Positions 37,376 through 49,974 are shown, counted from the stretch's first letter. The stretch: 64,000 nucleotides of DNA from Strongyloides papillosus (GCA_005656395.1 SRSI01000013.1:1860001-1924000); one strand, 5' to 3'. The notes: generated from the letters alone by a model not told the origin. Program-made: numbers and translations.

Positions 37376-38181
37376 TTATCTCGAATCAAAAAAGAAAGCA
37401 GCTTATTTGAAAAGTATATTAATACTTTCCGATGTAGTGTTACAAAAACATAATTTTGATTTCTTTTTAAAACAAATTTTATTTATTTAAAATATTTGTG
37501 TTATGGTAAAATTAAAAAATATAAACACTTTTTATTGCATAAAAATAAATTAATTAGTCATATTTTTTAAGTTATACAGGGTAGCTTACATAAGACTCCT
37601 CAGATATTTCCACATACAATTTTGTGCATATATAAGTTACAAGTATAGCATTATTACCATTTTTTAACTGAGATACATACTATCCAAAATCTATAGATTA
37701 CACAACGAAATATACATTCTGGGCAGAATTTTACACAGAGCAATAATCTCATCATTATTTTTCTTGAATAATCATTTTATTCTCTAAAAATTCATTTTAG
37801 TGTTCTTCTAATCATTTTTTTCTCTCAGTAATCATTTTCTTTCCTAAAAAATTTATTTTTTCATTGAATGTATATTTTGTTATTTTTAAAATCATAAGTT
37901 GATTTGATTATAAATTATTTTAATAAAAATATAACTTACAATAATTAAAAAATAGTTTTTTTTTAAATTAAAAAATGTACACAGAGAAAAAAGTGGGAAA
38001 AATTTTAACAAATCTATCTAAAGTGCAAAAAAAATTCCTTCCTATTAAAATAATCAACATTTATTCAAATTTTAAAATTATCAAGTGACAGCAAAAATGT
38101 TTTAAACGATGAAAAATATTAGATTATCGCAAAATTTGGCTGTTATTTTACAAAATTACATATGTTTTATATTTTAAATCT
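37376..38181. repeat. Conserved 3' flank and short tandem-like repeats
   Basis: Positions 37390-37545 are the 3' flank shared with the inverted gene copy. At 37565 a TACAGGGT starts something like a mariner end, but no partner end was found. At 37765-37862 three imperfect units of the type TAATCATTTT-x-TTCTC-x-AAAAATTCATTTT follow each other. Confidence 0.45.
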
Positions 38182-39430
38182 CATTTTGTGAGTCAATCAG
38201 ACATTTGATGTACAACTAAAAATTTTACCCCCCATTTTTATTTCATAAATAAAAAGAGCAACCAAAAAAATGTATGTTGTCAAATTTATTCGGCTTGAAA
38301 CCTTGAGATACAGGAGATGCAACGATTCAAAGTCGTAAAAATTGATTTTTACAAGTTTCTGGTAAATAGATTTTTTAAAAATAAATACTGGTCCTAGGGG
38401 TAATTTTTTATAAAAAAAACGAATGAGCATACCTTTGGCTTCATAAATTTACGTATTTATTGTTTTTTGGAATTTTTTTAGTGTTTTTTCAATTTTTGAG
38501 TACAAAAATCAAAAAAGCGCATGTTTCCACTATGCTCATTCGTTTTCTCATGTAATTTTACAACTAGATTCATAAAAATGAAAAAAATTAAATGGGAAGG
38601 TAAATATGATCTCGAGTGAAGAAGAATCTTGCTCTTTCCTAGGGAAATAAGATTTTTCAATTTTTGAGTACAAAAATCGAAAAGGGCATGTTCCTACTAT
38701 GCTCATTCGATTTCTCATATAATTTTACATCTAAATCCATGAAAATCAGGAAAATAAAATGAGAAGGTAAAAGTGTTCTCATACAAAATATAGATTTCAA
38801 TTCAGAATAGTAGAATATTGGTACACTTTTTTAATAAATTTTAAATTTTTTTATAATAAATATTGTTTCTAATAGTATTTTTATATGAAAAATCGAATGA
38901 GCACAGTGAGAACATGCGCTTTTTCGACTTTTGTACTCAAATGTGAAAACACCTATTCTATATGAAAATACCAGTATTCTTCTTCACTCAAGAACACATT
39001 TACCTTCCAATTTAATTTTTTTCATTTTTATGAATCTAGTTGTAAAATTACATGAGAAAACGAATGAGCATAGTGGAAACATGCGCTTTTTTGATTTTTG
39101 TACTCAAAAATTGAAAAAACACTAAAAAAATTCCAAAAAACAATAAATACGTAAATTTATGAAGCCAAAGGTATGCTCATTCGTTTTTTTTATAAAAAAT
39201 TACCCCTAGGACCAGTATTTATTTTTAAAAAATCTATTTACCAGAAACTTGTAAAAATCAATTTTTACGACTTTGACTCATTGCATCTCCTGTATCTCAA
39301 AGTTTCAAGCCGAATAAATTTGCCAACATACATTTTTTTGGTTGCTCTTTTTATTTATGAAATAAAAATGGGGGGTAAAATTTTTAGTTGTACAAAATTT
39401 TAAAAAAATGTTCGACTGACTCACAAAATG
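38182..39430. mobile_element. Large palindromic element (1249 bp)
   Basis: The left arm (38182 to about 38680) and right arm (about 38930-39430) are near-identical inverted copies, running inward from CATTTTGTGAGTCA. The loop of about 200 bp includes a further imperfect copy of the inner arm. Inside the left arm, 38490-38630 is repeated in direct orientation at 38659-38780 (GAGTACAAAAATC, then TATGCTCATTCG). The mirrored minus- and plus-strand frames encoding MLIRFFYKKLPLGPVF are consequences of the palindrome and have no support as genes. The arms are so similar that the element must be young or corrected by gene conversion. Confidence 0.85.
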
Positions 39431-39451
39431 CGTTTTAATTATTTTAATAAT

Positions 39452-40446
39452 CACATCAAAAACCTAGGTTTTTGTTTTTAAAAGACTTTTATATCTTAAT
39501 ATATTGTACGCGCACTTAAATGAACAAAATAAATTTTGCGTACTAAAAAGAATGAAAATAAATTCTCATTCCTATAATATCACTCATCTGTATAAAAGTA
39601 GCGTCGTCTAGTGATTTAGATTACATCGATGTCTACTACAAAATTATAAAGGCATATACAATATAACATTCTATGTAAATGAAAATGTAAAATCAACCTA
39701 ATCATTAATTTGCTAATAGAAATTAAATGTTGCATGAAATTATATATCATAAGAAACGTGTACGATATCCTTTTAATGCTAATATTGATAAAATTATTGT
39801 TTGATTACTCTATTTTATTAAAATACGACACTCTCATTGTTGTTACAAATATATTTAGATCCATTTTCTTCTCCAACCATAGAACACATATTCGGCATCC
39901 TTAAAAAAATAAAAATTACACAACTTCGATTTAATAAAACTTTTATGTAAACATATACTATCATATATTCCACGTAATCAGAAACAAAAATATTAAATGT
40001 TAATTCTACTTATCAATGATTTTGGCAAATGAAAATAAGTAATACATGAAATTATATATTATAATAAGTTTTCACAAATATCCGTTTACTGCTAATAATG
40101 ATAAAATTATTGTTTAATTATTATATTTTATTAACATTATACACTCTTAATATTGCTACATATATATTTAAATTCATTTTCTTCTCCAACAATAGAACAC
40201 ATAATCGTTACCATTAAGAAAAACTAAAAAATCAAATGAAAATTGCACAGCTTCGATTTAATAATAACCGATAATTATCGAAGTCACTAGACGACGCTAC
40301 TTTTATACAGATGAGTAATATTATAGGAATGGGAATTTATTTTCATCCTTTAAAGTTTGCAAAATTTATTTTATTCATTTAAGTGCGCGTATAATATACT
40401 AAGATATAAAAGTCTTTAAAAAACAAAAACCTAGGTTTTTGATGTG
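39452..40446. mobile_element. Inverted-repeat element with duplicated interior (995 bp)
   Basis: Arms of about 170 bp are inverted: 39452-39625 starts CACATCAAAAACCTAGG, and 40280-40446 is its reverse. Both end inward in AGTAGCGTCGTCTAGTGA. Between them the sequence is a direct duplication. About 39720-39960 and 40020-40270 share GATAAAATTATTGTTTGATT / GATAAAATTATTGTTTAATT, CATTTTCTTCTCCAAC-x-ATAGAACACATA and CTTCGATTTAATAA. No transposase frame is present. Confidence 0.8.
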
Positions 40447-41057
40447 GTTATTTATTTGTCATTAAACAGAAAATGAACTTTTTTTACTGTGATGAATGTA
40501 GTATCTGTTTGTTATTATATTTGTTTATTAAAAAGTTATGCATATATATAGTAGGAGGCATATTTTTAGCAACATTTTTTTAATGAAATAATGTTCTTAA
40601 AAAAAGTATTCATTTCACTTTGCTAATTATGTTATTAATGCTCAACTTATCTATTTTGGAAATCTGAAAAAATTTGAAAAAACTATATTCAAGAAACTTT
40701 TTAAGCTCATTTGTGAATAAAAAAACTTTTCAAGCTTAAAGATGAATAAAGTAACAGATACAACATCTCTTTAATACCTATAATAGGTAAAAGCTCTACA
40801 GAATATATATAAATTTAAAAAATATGAATACTCAATTTTTTATATGACTAAAATTTTTTGATATTTAGAAATTTATTCTTTAATTTTATCATAACACAAA
40901 TATTTTAATTCAGTTTAAATTGTTAGTGAAGAAATCAAAATTTTGCTTTTATAACACTACATCGGAAAATATTAATGTACAAGTCAAATGAACTGCTTTA
41001 TTTTTAAGTGTAATTCAATTGTTTGAATTTATTTTAACAGATACTTTCTTCATTTTA
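40447..41057. other. Intergenic sequence, includes the 3' flank of gene 2
   Basis: Positions 40865-41000 mirror the 3' flank of paralogue 1. The rest shows nothing recognisable. Confidence 0.45.
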
Positions 41058-41469
41058 TTATGATAACATAAAATTTAACATACCATATTGAGATGAAACT
41101 CCCGACTTGAAACTAGCACCTTTTAAACAGTCACTATTTTTTGGCCTAATACATTGTTGTTGTAATTCAGCTATAATAATTAAAGAAAATACATTAATTT
41201 TAAAAATTATGCAACTTACATGAAGTTACTCCGGAAAAAGATATATACAGTTTGTAAGAGCTGCTACTACTATCTTTTCTACTTTTTTTTCTTCTTTTTT
41301 TACAATCACCTTTACAAATTTGTAATGTGTATTTTATTTTTTTATTATCTGGATATTGACAATCGTATGTTCCATCAACTTTAGCAATCACATGAGCGAT
41401 AGTATTTTTGATATGAACATGAAATATGAATAAAAATATAATACAAGCAAGTGTCCAAAAAACATTCAT
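41058..41469 (-). CDS. Small secreted cysteine-containing protein, paralogue 2
   Basis: Two minus-strand exons, 41469-41220 and 41170-41058, with a 49-bp intron (GTAAGTTG...TTATAG) in the same phase-1 position as paralogue 1, give about 120 residues. The signal peptide covers residues 1-25 (LACIIFLFIFHVHIKNTIA). The mature part begins HVIAKVDGTYDC, continues IKYTLQICKGDCKK, has a basic then serine-rich run (KKSRKDSSSSSYKLYISFSG), and in exon 2 reads ELQQQCIRPKNSDC. The protein ends earlier than paralogue 1 (YGMLNFMLS, then two TAA codons). A further intron at the GTATGT after QY is possible and would lengthen it. Coding identity to paralogue 1 is only about one third by eye. The function is unknown and secretion is inferred. 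Confidence 0.7.
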
Positions 41470-43638
41470 TTTGATATCTGTATTTAAAATCTCTAGAAAA
41501 AATGTTACATTTCATTAGATATTATTTTTTATTTTAAAAATATTTTTTATATTTTTAACTATTTAGTTTTTTGGAAAAATAATTAAAAAATTAATAAAGA
41601 ATAAAAATTTGAATTTCAAAATATTACTTATACCAGTTTTCTAATATTTAAGGGAGTTTGTATATGATAAGGTAATAAATACAACAATGCTTATATTTGA
41701 ACTAACATTAATATTTACAATAATATAAAAATGTTTAATTTTCAATGAAAAGCAAAATGTTACTTTTTTATGGATTGCTAAATTTATTCGTTCTGATAGA
41801 TTTTTGCACAAGTTCTGTCGTATCTTTACTTCCATTTTTTATATAATAAAAAATATGACTATAAGTTTTAGAAAATTAAGCTATCTCAATAATTATATAG
41901 TAATATTTTTTAACCTTATAATGTTGATAATTAAAATTTGTCATGTCATATATGCCAAAATTCTCTTAGTTAAAGCATATATGCAATTATAGACCAATTT
42001 TTTAACATATATTTTATGAACTTTAACTAAAGCATAATGCAAACAAAATAAATAAAAATTAAGTCAAGCATTATAAGATGCTATTTTAAACGTTAGAACA
42101 ATGTAAAAGTTGTTCCCAAAGTTCCGAGGCAAAGAATAAAATTTTTAAGATAACCATGCATTTGTGTAACTTATGCTTCTAATCAAGATTTTTGGAATTT
42201 TATTTAATGTAAACTACTTTTTATAATCTCTAATGCAATATGCTATCAAATATGAATAAGAAAATTTTTTAAAAATAACAAAATTTGAAAAATGGTTAAT
42301 ATGTTGTTCTTCAACGTAACGGAAAAATATCTTAAAGACTAGAAAAAACTAAATCAGTAAAGCTATGAAGTTTAAACTGACAAAGCTAATCTCGAGTTGT
42401 GAGTTTATTCAACCATTAACTATTTTTTTCTTTACGTAAGTTTTTAAATTTTAGAAGCTTAAGTAAAAGCAATAAAATAAGCAATAATTTTTCTAAGACA
42501 TTCGTCAAAAATTCTAAAAAATTCTTGACATTTGAAATCAACACAATACTTACTAAAGGTGTAAAAGTTGTTAATAATGACTGATATAATTCAATAAATA
42601 TAAATAGTTCTTTGTAAAAGTATAAAATTTTGAATTTAAATAAAAAAAAACAAAACTTGTGTGACAACCCTTTATAAGTAAAGTAATTTTTTTAGATTAA
42701 AACATTATAATAATAAATTGACTACTAAAGTATAAAAAAATAGTTATAGTATCTAATTTCTTAAATTATTAAAAATCAAAAATGAATTGAATTTAAAATT
42801 TTTCATCTAAAATGCAACAATATATCTTCATAAGGCTAAAAAATATTTTAAAATGATCTTATGTAGAAATTTAATTAGATTTACTTAACATCTTTTTAAT
42901 AATATAAATCTGTATATTACTAGAAAAAATTCCAATATATGGAATGAATATCAATTGAAGAGAATTTCTTTTATAGAATTATCATTCATCAATAATGGAT
43001 ATTAAAAATCATTTGTAATTAACTCAAAAATTAATTTTTGATAATAATTTATATTTTTTAACTAAATTAAATTGGATACACAGAAAAAAATTTCATGTTT
43101 ATATTATCACTTCATTTATTGTAAAAGTACACAGAAAAATTTTAAGTCACGATAACTATATTTTGTTGCTTTTAAAATAGAATACATTTTATGTAAAAAA
43201 GTGCTACGTTTTTTAAATTTTTATATTAATAATATTTTTAAACATTTTCATTATAAATAACAGTTTCCAACATGTTACTAAAGTCTAAATCTACAAGAGA
43301 ATTATAAGTAAAAACTTTTCTTCATAAAAATTAACATTTAAATTGAAATACAGTTCGTGACTTCCTATTTAAGAATTTGTTTATAAAAACATATTAAAAA
43401 ACAGCAAGCATGAAATTGATAAGAAATTAAAATGTTTCTTTTTAGCATTTTTTAAACATTATATTATTAATTATTTGAATTATAACTATCATATTTAATA
43501 TTGTCTTTATTTGATTATTCTTACATTTAATCTTAAAATAAAAATAAAGGAATTTTATTTTTCTACAAAAAAGATGATATTTATTGTAAAATTTTATAGT
43601 AACTTTATCTTGTTAGTAAAAATTATAGAGATAGTTTT
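41470..43638. other. AT-rich intergenic sequence
   Basis: The first 25 bases are the leader and acceptor (TTCTAG) of paralogue 2. The rest has no recognised gene. Two ACACAGAAAAA boxes (43078 and 43130) lie close together but lack inverted partners. Confidence 0.45.
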
Positions 43639-44153
43639 TGTTGGAGTGTTGCACCGCTCAAAAGATACCTTTTATTAAACCACAAAATATAATCAGATTA
43701 CAATAAACAGAATAATTTAATTAACAGACTTATCTAACTAAGTATCAGACATCAACTAAGTGACGGATTCAACTAAAGCCTTCTAGAATACAAGAGAGAT
43801 AATACAATAAACATAATTAATTAAAGCTTACAGTTGAATAAAACAGATCTGTGATAACTTATCACCAGAATAATATCAGATTTCAGAAATGTAGTTTAAC
43901 CCTAAAATATACAATAATTAGGTAATTTAATGATATACTAAAATGATGAAATAGTTATACAATGACTAAGGGTGTAAATGAAATAAAATGTCAGATCTGC
44001 ACCATATATAAATGAAAAGAATCTTCTAGAATTACAAAACAAAGAGTTAGTTTTGAAATAATGTTTTTCCCATGATCTAGATAATTCTATAAGAGAAAAT
44101 AGATGAGAAATAGAAGAGCCGTAGGTACAAAGAGTATAGTACAAATGAGAACA
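43639..44153 (-). mobile_element. Possible solo LTR (515 bp)
   Basis: On the minus strand it runs from TGTTCTCATTTGTAC to GCAACACTCCAACA (TG...CA ends). TTATATATGG occurs about one third of the way in and AATAAAAGG close to the 3' end. Composition is less AT-rich than the neighbours. It lies downstream of, and in the same orientation as, the decayed gypsy coding region at 46850-49800, so it could be that element's 3' LTR. No second copy or target duplication was seen. Confidence 0.35.
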
Positions 44154-46185
44154 TTCGATAAAAGACTATATTCTTACTTGTTAAAATAATTTAGAAGCCA
44201 CTATTTGATATCAAACGAAGCAAAAAAATATTAATCGATATTTTTATTTTTCTTTATACAAATTTTGACTCTCAGAAACTAACTAATTTTTAAGTATACT
44301 TTTAGAAAAAATTTTTTTTATCTATAGCTGCTATCTAGTACTACCACTGTTTTACGAATATCCCGGAGACTGTTTTAAATGATTATACATTTTTTTAATC
44401 TGGAAAATATTTAAAATAATATTTTTTTTTAAAATAGACGTTTTTTAATATAGTAAATAAATATGTTAATTTTTATTATTTTATTATTAATTTTAATTAA
44501 GATTTACTTAAAATTCATTAAGTTATTGAATAGCTAATAAAAATATTTAAATTATTGAAAAAATAAAGGAAAGTTCTACAAAATAAGTATACATTGTTTA
44601 TTGTTTTTTAAAATATTATTAGTCAATAAGTCTTACTCTTACAACTTTTTAAAAAACGTAAAGTGAAATACTGTTTTTTGTTTACCTATCATACAGGATA
44701 AAATTCTTAACATTAATAAAGTTGTCTAATTTGCAAAATATTAATCATTTCTTCAAATGTGTCTTTAAAAACTAAAATTATATTTACTACTTGAAACTTT
44801 TTTAAAAATATAGTGCTTTTACTTTATCCATCGATATTTGATACATTTTTTTTAAATCATCTAGCATAAAATTTTTAATAAGAAAGCTTTTAAATTTAAA
44901 CAATGATCATATTTTTTAACGATTAATTTAACATTGATAATTTTTTTTTATAAATTAACGATTTTTCGAAAGTAAATGATTTTCTATTACAAAAATAGAT
45001 ATTTTATTTTATACACATAAGAAAGTTACATTGATTTAGAATAAATAAATATATTTTATAAATAAGATCTATACTTTGTTTCCAATAAAAATTCTATAAC
45101 AAAATATTCTAACTAAAGCTATCATTCTGTTAGCTACAAAATTAATATAATATTATATCTAAAATCAAGAAAAATAATTACTATTGATATATGAGAGGAT
45201 AATTATAAAGATTGATGTATATATAATATTATACAGACTTAATGCTAATGCAGTGATTTTTAAAAAAGTTATACGCTAAAATTATTTTCTTCACTCAAAT
45301 CTTCTTTGTAAATTAAGAACTTACACTTATTATTAAAAGATGTGTACAAAAATTTCATGGTATTAAGATTTAAGGAAGTGTATGTTTATTATTTGTTAAA
45401 TTTGAAATTTAGTATAGAAGAATATGCATTTATCAAAAATTAATTTTTAAGCTTGTTAAATATTTAATAATTATTATTTATTATAATATTAAAAGGCATG
45501 TATACATTGTGGGCACAATGTACATTACAACAATAAAACATTCAATTTTTATGCTTCCTTGATATTAAATTTATCTTGTAGAAAATAATTTCTAAAATAA
45601 AATATTAGTAAATCATTTTTAAAAACCAACCTTAATGAAAGTTAAAATTGTTTTTTACTAAAGTGTTTAAAATTTCATTAAATTACTATTATAATAATTA
45701 TAGTCTTTATTCATATTTAATAATAACTTTGCCAAAACCATATTATGAGATATTGTAGAAATAATTCGGATAGATTTGGAAAAAAAATGGACAATAATGG
45801 ATTTAAATATATTTTTTTACATATAAAAATATACTAGCCAAAAGAACAAATACAGTTTGCTTAATATTTACATTATGATATATAATTTTTATCTTGTTTG
45901 ATAAGTTGTTTTTGGTATCAGTTTAGATGCTAAATAACTTGAACGTATTTGAAAAAGAGTATACATGTTCTTTTCTACATCATGTTTACCACATTTTTCA
46001 AAAATAAGTACTATATCAAGATGTTGTTTAATTCATTCTGTAAATTTTTATATTTTTTTAATAATAACTCTTTCACGAGTATATTTTTATCATTTATATT
46101 AAGTACTTTAATGTGTACATTTTATAAGTTATAAATTTTGAAAAAAGACAATTTGTTAATAAAATTCAATATTATGTTACTTCTA
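44154..46185. other. AT-rich intergenic sequence
   Basis: Nothing recognised. Confidence 0.5.
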
Positions 46186-46189
46186 TTAA

Positions 46190-46567
46190 CACATAGATGA
46201 CCAAGTATTTTTTTGCGTCCAACATTTTTCAAATACTTATAATTTTTTAGTAGTTAATAGTTTGTAACGGAGGAGTTAAAAATCTGTTAAAAACATTGTC
46301 GTATATAATAAAAAAATTATTTCGACAGATACTTTTATATTATATGATTTTTTAGTACAATATTTATTAATTAAAAATTTTTACGGACTAAAATTTTTTA
46401 AAGTATGATACCTAGTAAAACATTCAAGTTCTCCTAAATGTTACCACTTTTCATTGCGTTATAACCGCCATAGGCTGAAAATTTAGAAATGCGAGATATC
46501 TAGTCATCCGGTCCCTAACGCAAAAATATGAACATGACGAGATATCTCGTCATTGGTCATCTATGTG
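46190..46567. mobile_element. piggyBac-type MITE (378 bp)
   Basis: Perfect 15-bp terminal inverted repeats, CACATAGATGACCAA, are flanked on both sides by TTAA (46186-46189 and 46568-46571). A subterminal 20-bp palindrome ATGACGAGATATCTCGTCAT lies at 46534-46553, with an imperfect copy (GCGAGATATCTAGTC) just inside. Such dyads near the ends fit transposase-binding sites. It has no coding capacity. Its ends differ from the 15170 element, so two piggyBac lineages are present. Confidence 0.9.
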
Positions 46568-46849
46568 TTAATATTGATCTCTTTCATTTTTTACCAACTT
46601 CAATCTTTTGCCATAATGGCTTTTTAATAAAAAACGTCTTTACTAATCTTTTTTAGTATCACTATTTTAGTACAAAGTGTAAGAAATTAATTTTGTAATT
46701 TCATTGAGCATTATTCAATTTAATGTCTATTAGTAATCGCTAACAGCGTATTTCTTTATGATTTTAAAGAAGTTTTGTTGCCAATGTTACCGAGTACCCA
46801 TTTTTTTCTACTTAAGAAATACGACTTTTAAGATTTTTAAACAATATTC

Positions 46850-49800
46850 AAAGCTGATGCATTGGACTGAGCATGATTTGAAGGAGTAGCAAGAAATTTA
46901 ATATTATTATTAAAAATATATTATTTAATCTCTTTTGACATAAAACTCTCTCAATTATCACTTACACTTAATTAAGAATGTTGAATACCTATAAATGTTT
47001 TATGTAATAGTTCTATGACTACTTCACTCTTTGCTTTCTTAACTTAAAATATATAAGGATAACACGTGTATGTGCCATAAACTACCAAACATTTGAAACT
47101 ATCACTGAGATCATACATATAAATATGTAAAATTCCAAAACTAGTTTTTGAGGGAGACCAAGAATTTAAATTTGAACTTAGAATTGGTAACGCTTTTTAT
47201 TCACAGGTTGCACAAGATTTCGACCATTCTTTAATGTCATGATTTATTCCAACTTAGTATACATGTGAAACGCAAGAATTTTCATACGAACAATAACAGT
47301 ATCACTTTTATGTAATTTATCAAAACATTTTTTTGAAGTTTACCGGAGATCATTATTAAATTGTTTTTATTATTTTACCTTCTACTACTAACAGACTGTA
47401 ATTAATCTTACCTTATGGTTTTAAACCTTTATACAATTTTTTAAACTGACCTTCATTTATAATTTTAATCGCTTTTTTTTAAATTCTATCATTATTGGTT
47501 CAAAGAGAATTTTCTTAATAGTAAAAAGAAAATTATCAATGACTAATATCGCATAATCCTCTGTATCATTATTTCCTAGCGATTCAAGTTCTTTAAATTA
47601 TAATCTTGATAATCCATCCGCTTTATTGAACAATTTTGTATTTGCATATTCTGTACTGAGTTGAAATCTTCTTATCTGACGAGCCTATCTATCAGTATGT
47701 TTAAAAATTATAATAAGAAGTGACGTTTTAGGAGACAACAAAATTTATGTGATTGAGAATCTGTTTGCAATATAAAGGATCGATCTAATAAGCAATCTTT
47801 AAGACGCAAGATACCATTTACTGTTCCACAACAATCTTTCTCAATTTGATTATAATTAACTTGAGCAATAATGAAAGTTTTCGAAATGAATTCAACAGAT
47901 CTCTTAGAATTTCCACTATGTAATACCACTGCAATATAGCCATATTTAGATGCATTAGACGCAAAAATTAGAAGTTATTCTCTTCTATAAAGTAATAAAA
48001 CTACATGACAACAAACAATTTCTTCTAAACATTTAAAGCTTCTCTTGCACTTTTCACTAAATAATAGCTTTCAATTCATTCTAATTAGTTTATAAAACGA
48101 TTTTAAAGTAACTTTTCAATTTCAAATGAATTTTGTACAATAAATTATTGAACCAATAAATGATTTCAACTCACTGGCGTTAGTAGGCTCTCTCTCAAAA
48201 TTAATGGTTTTGTTTGTACTGAAACTCATTTTTTGCATAATTTCTTACTAGTCGACCAAAATATAAACTTGATTATTTTTTGTAGAACATTTTTATATAT
48301 TTAGCTTAAATACTTTGTATCTAACATTTTTTAAAATTAATTCATGAGAAGTCTAATTTCAAAACTACCTAACATCTATTACTTTATTCAATGTTTGAGA
48401 AAAAATAGTCCAAATTCTAATATTGTCATTTGGTTTCTTTCTTATATTATTTTTTAAATTTAAATTGTTGAATCTATATACAACAACTTTAGAAGTTATA
48501 TTCTTTTAATATTTATTTTTACTTTTTTGTTACTATATTTCCTAGTTTTTGTGGAAAAAAATTTGGAAACATAACTTTGAACTTAATTTTCAGATTCCCT
48601 TCAAAATCAACATTTTCGATCTCACAACTGCTTTCATATCTATAATAAGCATCATTAATGTCGATTTCTAATAAAATTTACATAATTTTTACCATCTAAA
48701 TCTTGACGGTTCTCAAATTCTACAATCATTTAAAAATAAGGCTTTATTTTTTTTATATTCTGTTGAGTTCGGAGCACTTCTCCTTAAAGAGTGCTCCTAT
48801 TTCGCCTTTCACTGAAGAGATGAGAAAGTAGAAAATAGAAGGAAAATAAATTTTATTTGTGTAAAAAATATCGTTATTTATAAATAAGAGAATATATAAA
48901 ATTATAATATTATTGTGTAATATTTGAATTTTAACATAATCCAAACATAGATTTAATTGTTATCAGATAACATTTGCAATAAAATCATGTAACTTATCAT
49001 TTTTACCACTCAAGCCTGAAGAACCTACGCTTTTCTTAGATTTTCCGATTAACAATTATTGACAAGCTCTAGTATCAAACAACATTTTTTTCTCTAAACC
49101 ATTCAACCTAACATTAACTCTGCTGTTATTTATCATAACATTGTTAAAGTAGTTGTATTGTAAGTTTCAACTGAACATAGTGTATTATCACTATTACTAC
49201 CAAATTACTATCATTAAAAGCGTCTATAATTATACTTTTACACATGTTTTTAAATCTTCTACTTTTTGATATTTAATGCAACGTTTTTTCTTAAATTTAC
49301 GTAGTTATTTCATATGCCCTAATTTACCACTACAGAAATAGTTAACAATAATTTCATCTCTATTTTTCTGAAAATGTTCTTTTCTTTATTTCATTAACAG
49401 ATTAATCCGTATTTTTTTTTATCAATTTCGTAACTAGAGCTACGTTGACAGATTTCAAGAATGAGGATGTAAATTTTATACGATGTTGATGAAAAATACC
49501 TTACTTCATCTCATCATTGTTTAATTTATTGTAAATTAGTATCATTAGCATTGTCAAGATTACATATTGCAACAGCTTTTTTCTAACAACTAATATAGTG
49601 TAAGTTGTTTCGGAAGATTCTTGACGGCTTTCAAAAAAGAACGAACAAACACGGGATTAAGATTTTCTGGTCCACATTTACTATCCACAGAAAATTTAAG
49701 TCTAACGAATTAAGTTCGATTGGTTTTTTCAATGCTGCACTAACTTTCAACTTTCTATAAGTATCGGGTGGTAAAACATTTACCAGTAAATATCTAAATA
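46850..49800 (-). pseudogene. Decayed Ty3/gypsy retrotransposon (gag-pol remnant)
   Basis: Read on the minus strand from right to left, the order is that of Ty3/gypsy. A gag-like segment near 49780 reads LVNVLPPDTYRKLKVSAAL. A zinc-knuckle-like YFCSGKLGHMK lies near 49350. The reverse-transcriptase end PTNASELKSFIGSIIYCTKF lies near 48180. RNase H around 47960-47700 has ASNASKYGYIAVVLHSGN and VEFISKTFIIAQVNYNQIEK. The linker end KADGLSRL is near 47610. Integrase near 47250-47050 has GINHDIKEWSKSCATCE and FKCLVVYGTYT. Stops and frameshifts are numerous, and the roughly 3-kb span is short, so parts are deleted. It is inactive. Confidence 0.85.
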
Positions 49801-49901
49801 TTTTCAAATCTGTGATATTGTGAAGTTTACAAGCTATCTCAGAACGTTTCTTGTATTGACGCCATTTTTCGTTCTTAAGATTAAAATTTGGAATTATATT
49901 A

Positions 49902-49974
49902 GGTATTCAACTGAAAATGTCGCTTTTACTGTTAGATCTAAAGGTATAAGAGCGACATTTTTAGTTGAACAACC
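49902..49974. mobile_element. 73-bp hairpin MITE
   Basis: Ends GGTATTCAACTGAAAATGTCGC and its inverted partner GCGACATTTTTAGTTGAACAACC face each other around a short loop. TA is visible on the left; the right flank is TG. The whole unit is homologous to the left 72 bp of the mariner-type element at 31187-31753, so it seems to consist of one transposon terminus. It sits about 100 bp beyond the gag end of the gypsy remnant. Confidence 0.75.

Larger units (their letters stand above)
36873..41494. repeat. Inverted duplication carrying two paralogous genes
   Basis: The outer arms (about 36873-37545 and 40860-41494) are inverted relative to each other. The 5' leaders match, the intron phase matches, and the 3' flanks share blocks such as TTCCGATGTAGTGTTA and AAAATATTTGTGTTATG. 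About 3.3 kb between them holds two further palindromic elements (38182-39430 and 39452-40446). The gene copies face each other. Confidence 0.75.

Noticed and set aside
37565..37620. TACAGGGT, like the mariner end at 27491
   Set aside because: No inverted partner end was found in the following 1 kb, and the similarity stops after about 10 bases.
38197..39403. Mirrored open frames starting MLIRFFYKKLPLGPVF on both strands
   Set aside because: They are the same sequence in the two arms of a palindromic element, with no domain, leader or splice signals.
43078..43145. Two ACACAGAAAAA boxes suggesting a tiny transposon
   Set aside because: They are in the same orientation and no inverted end was visible.
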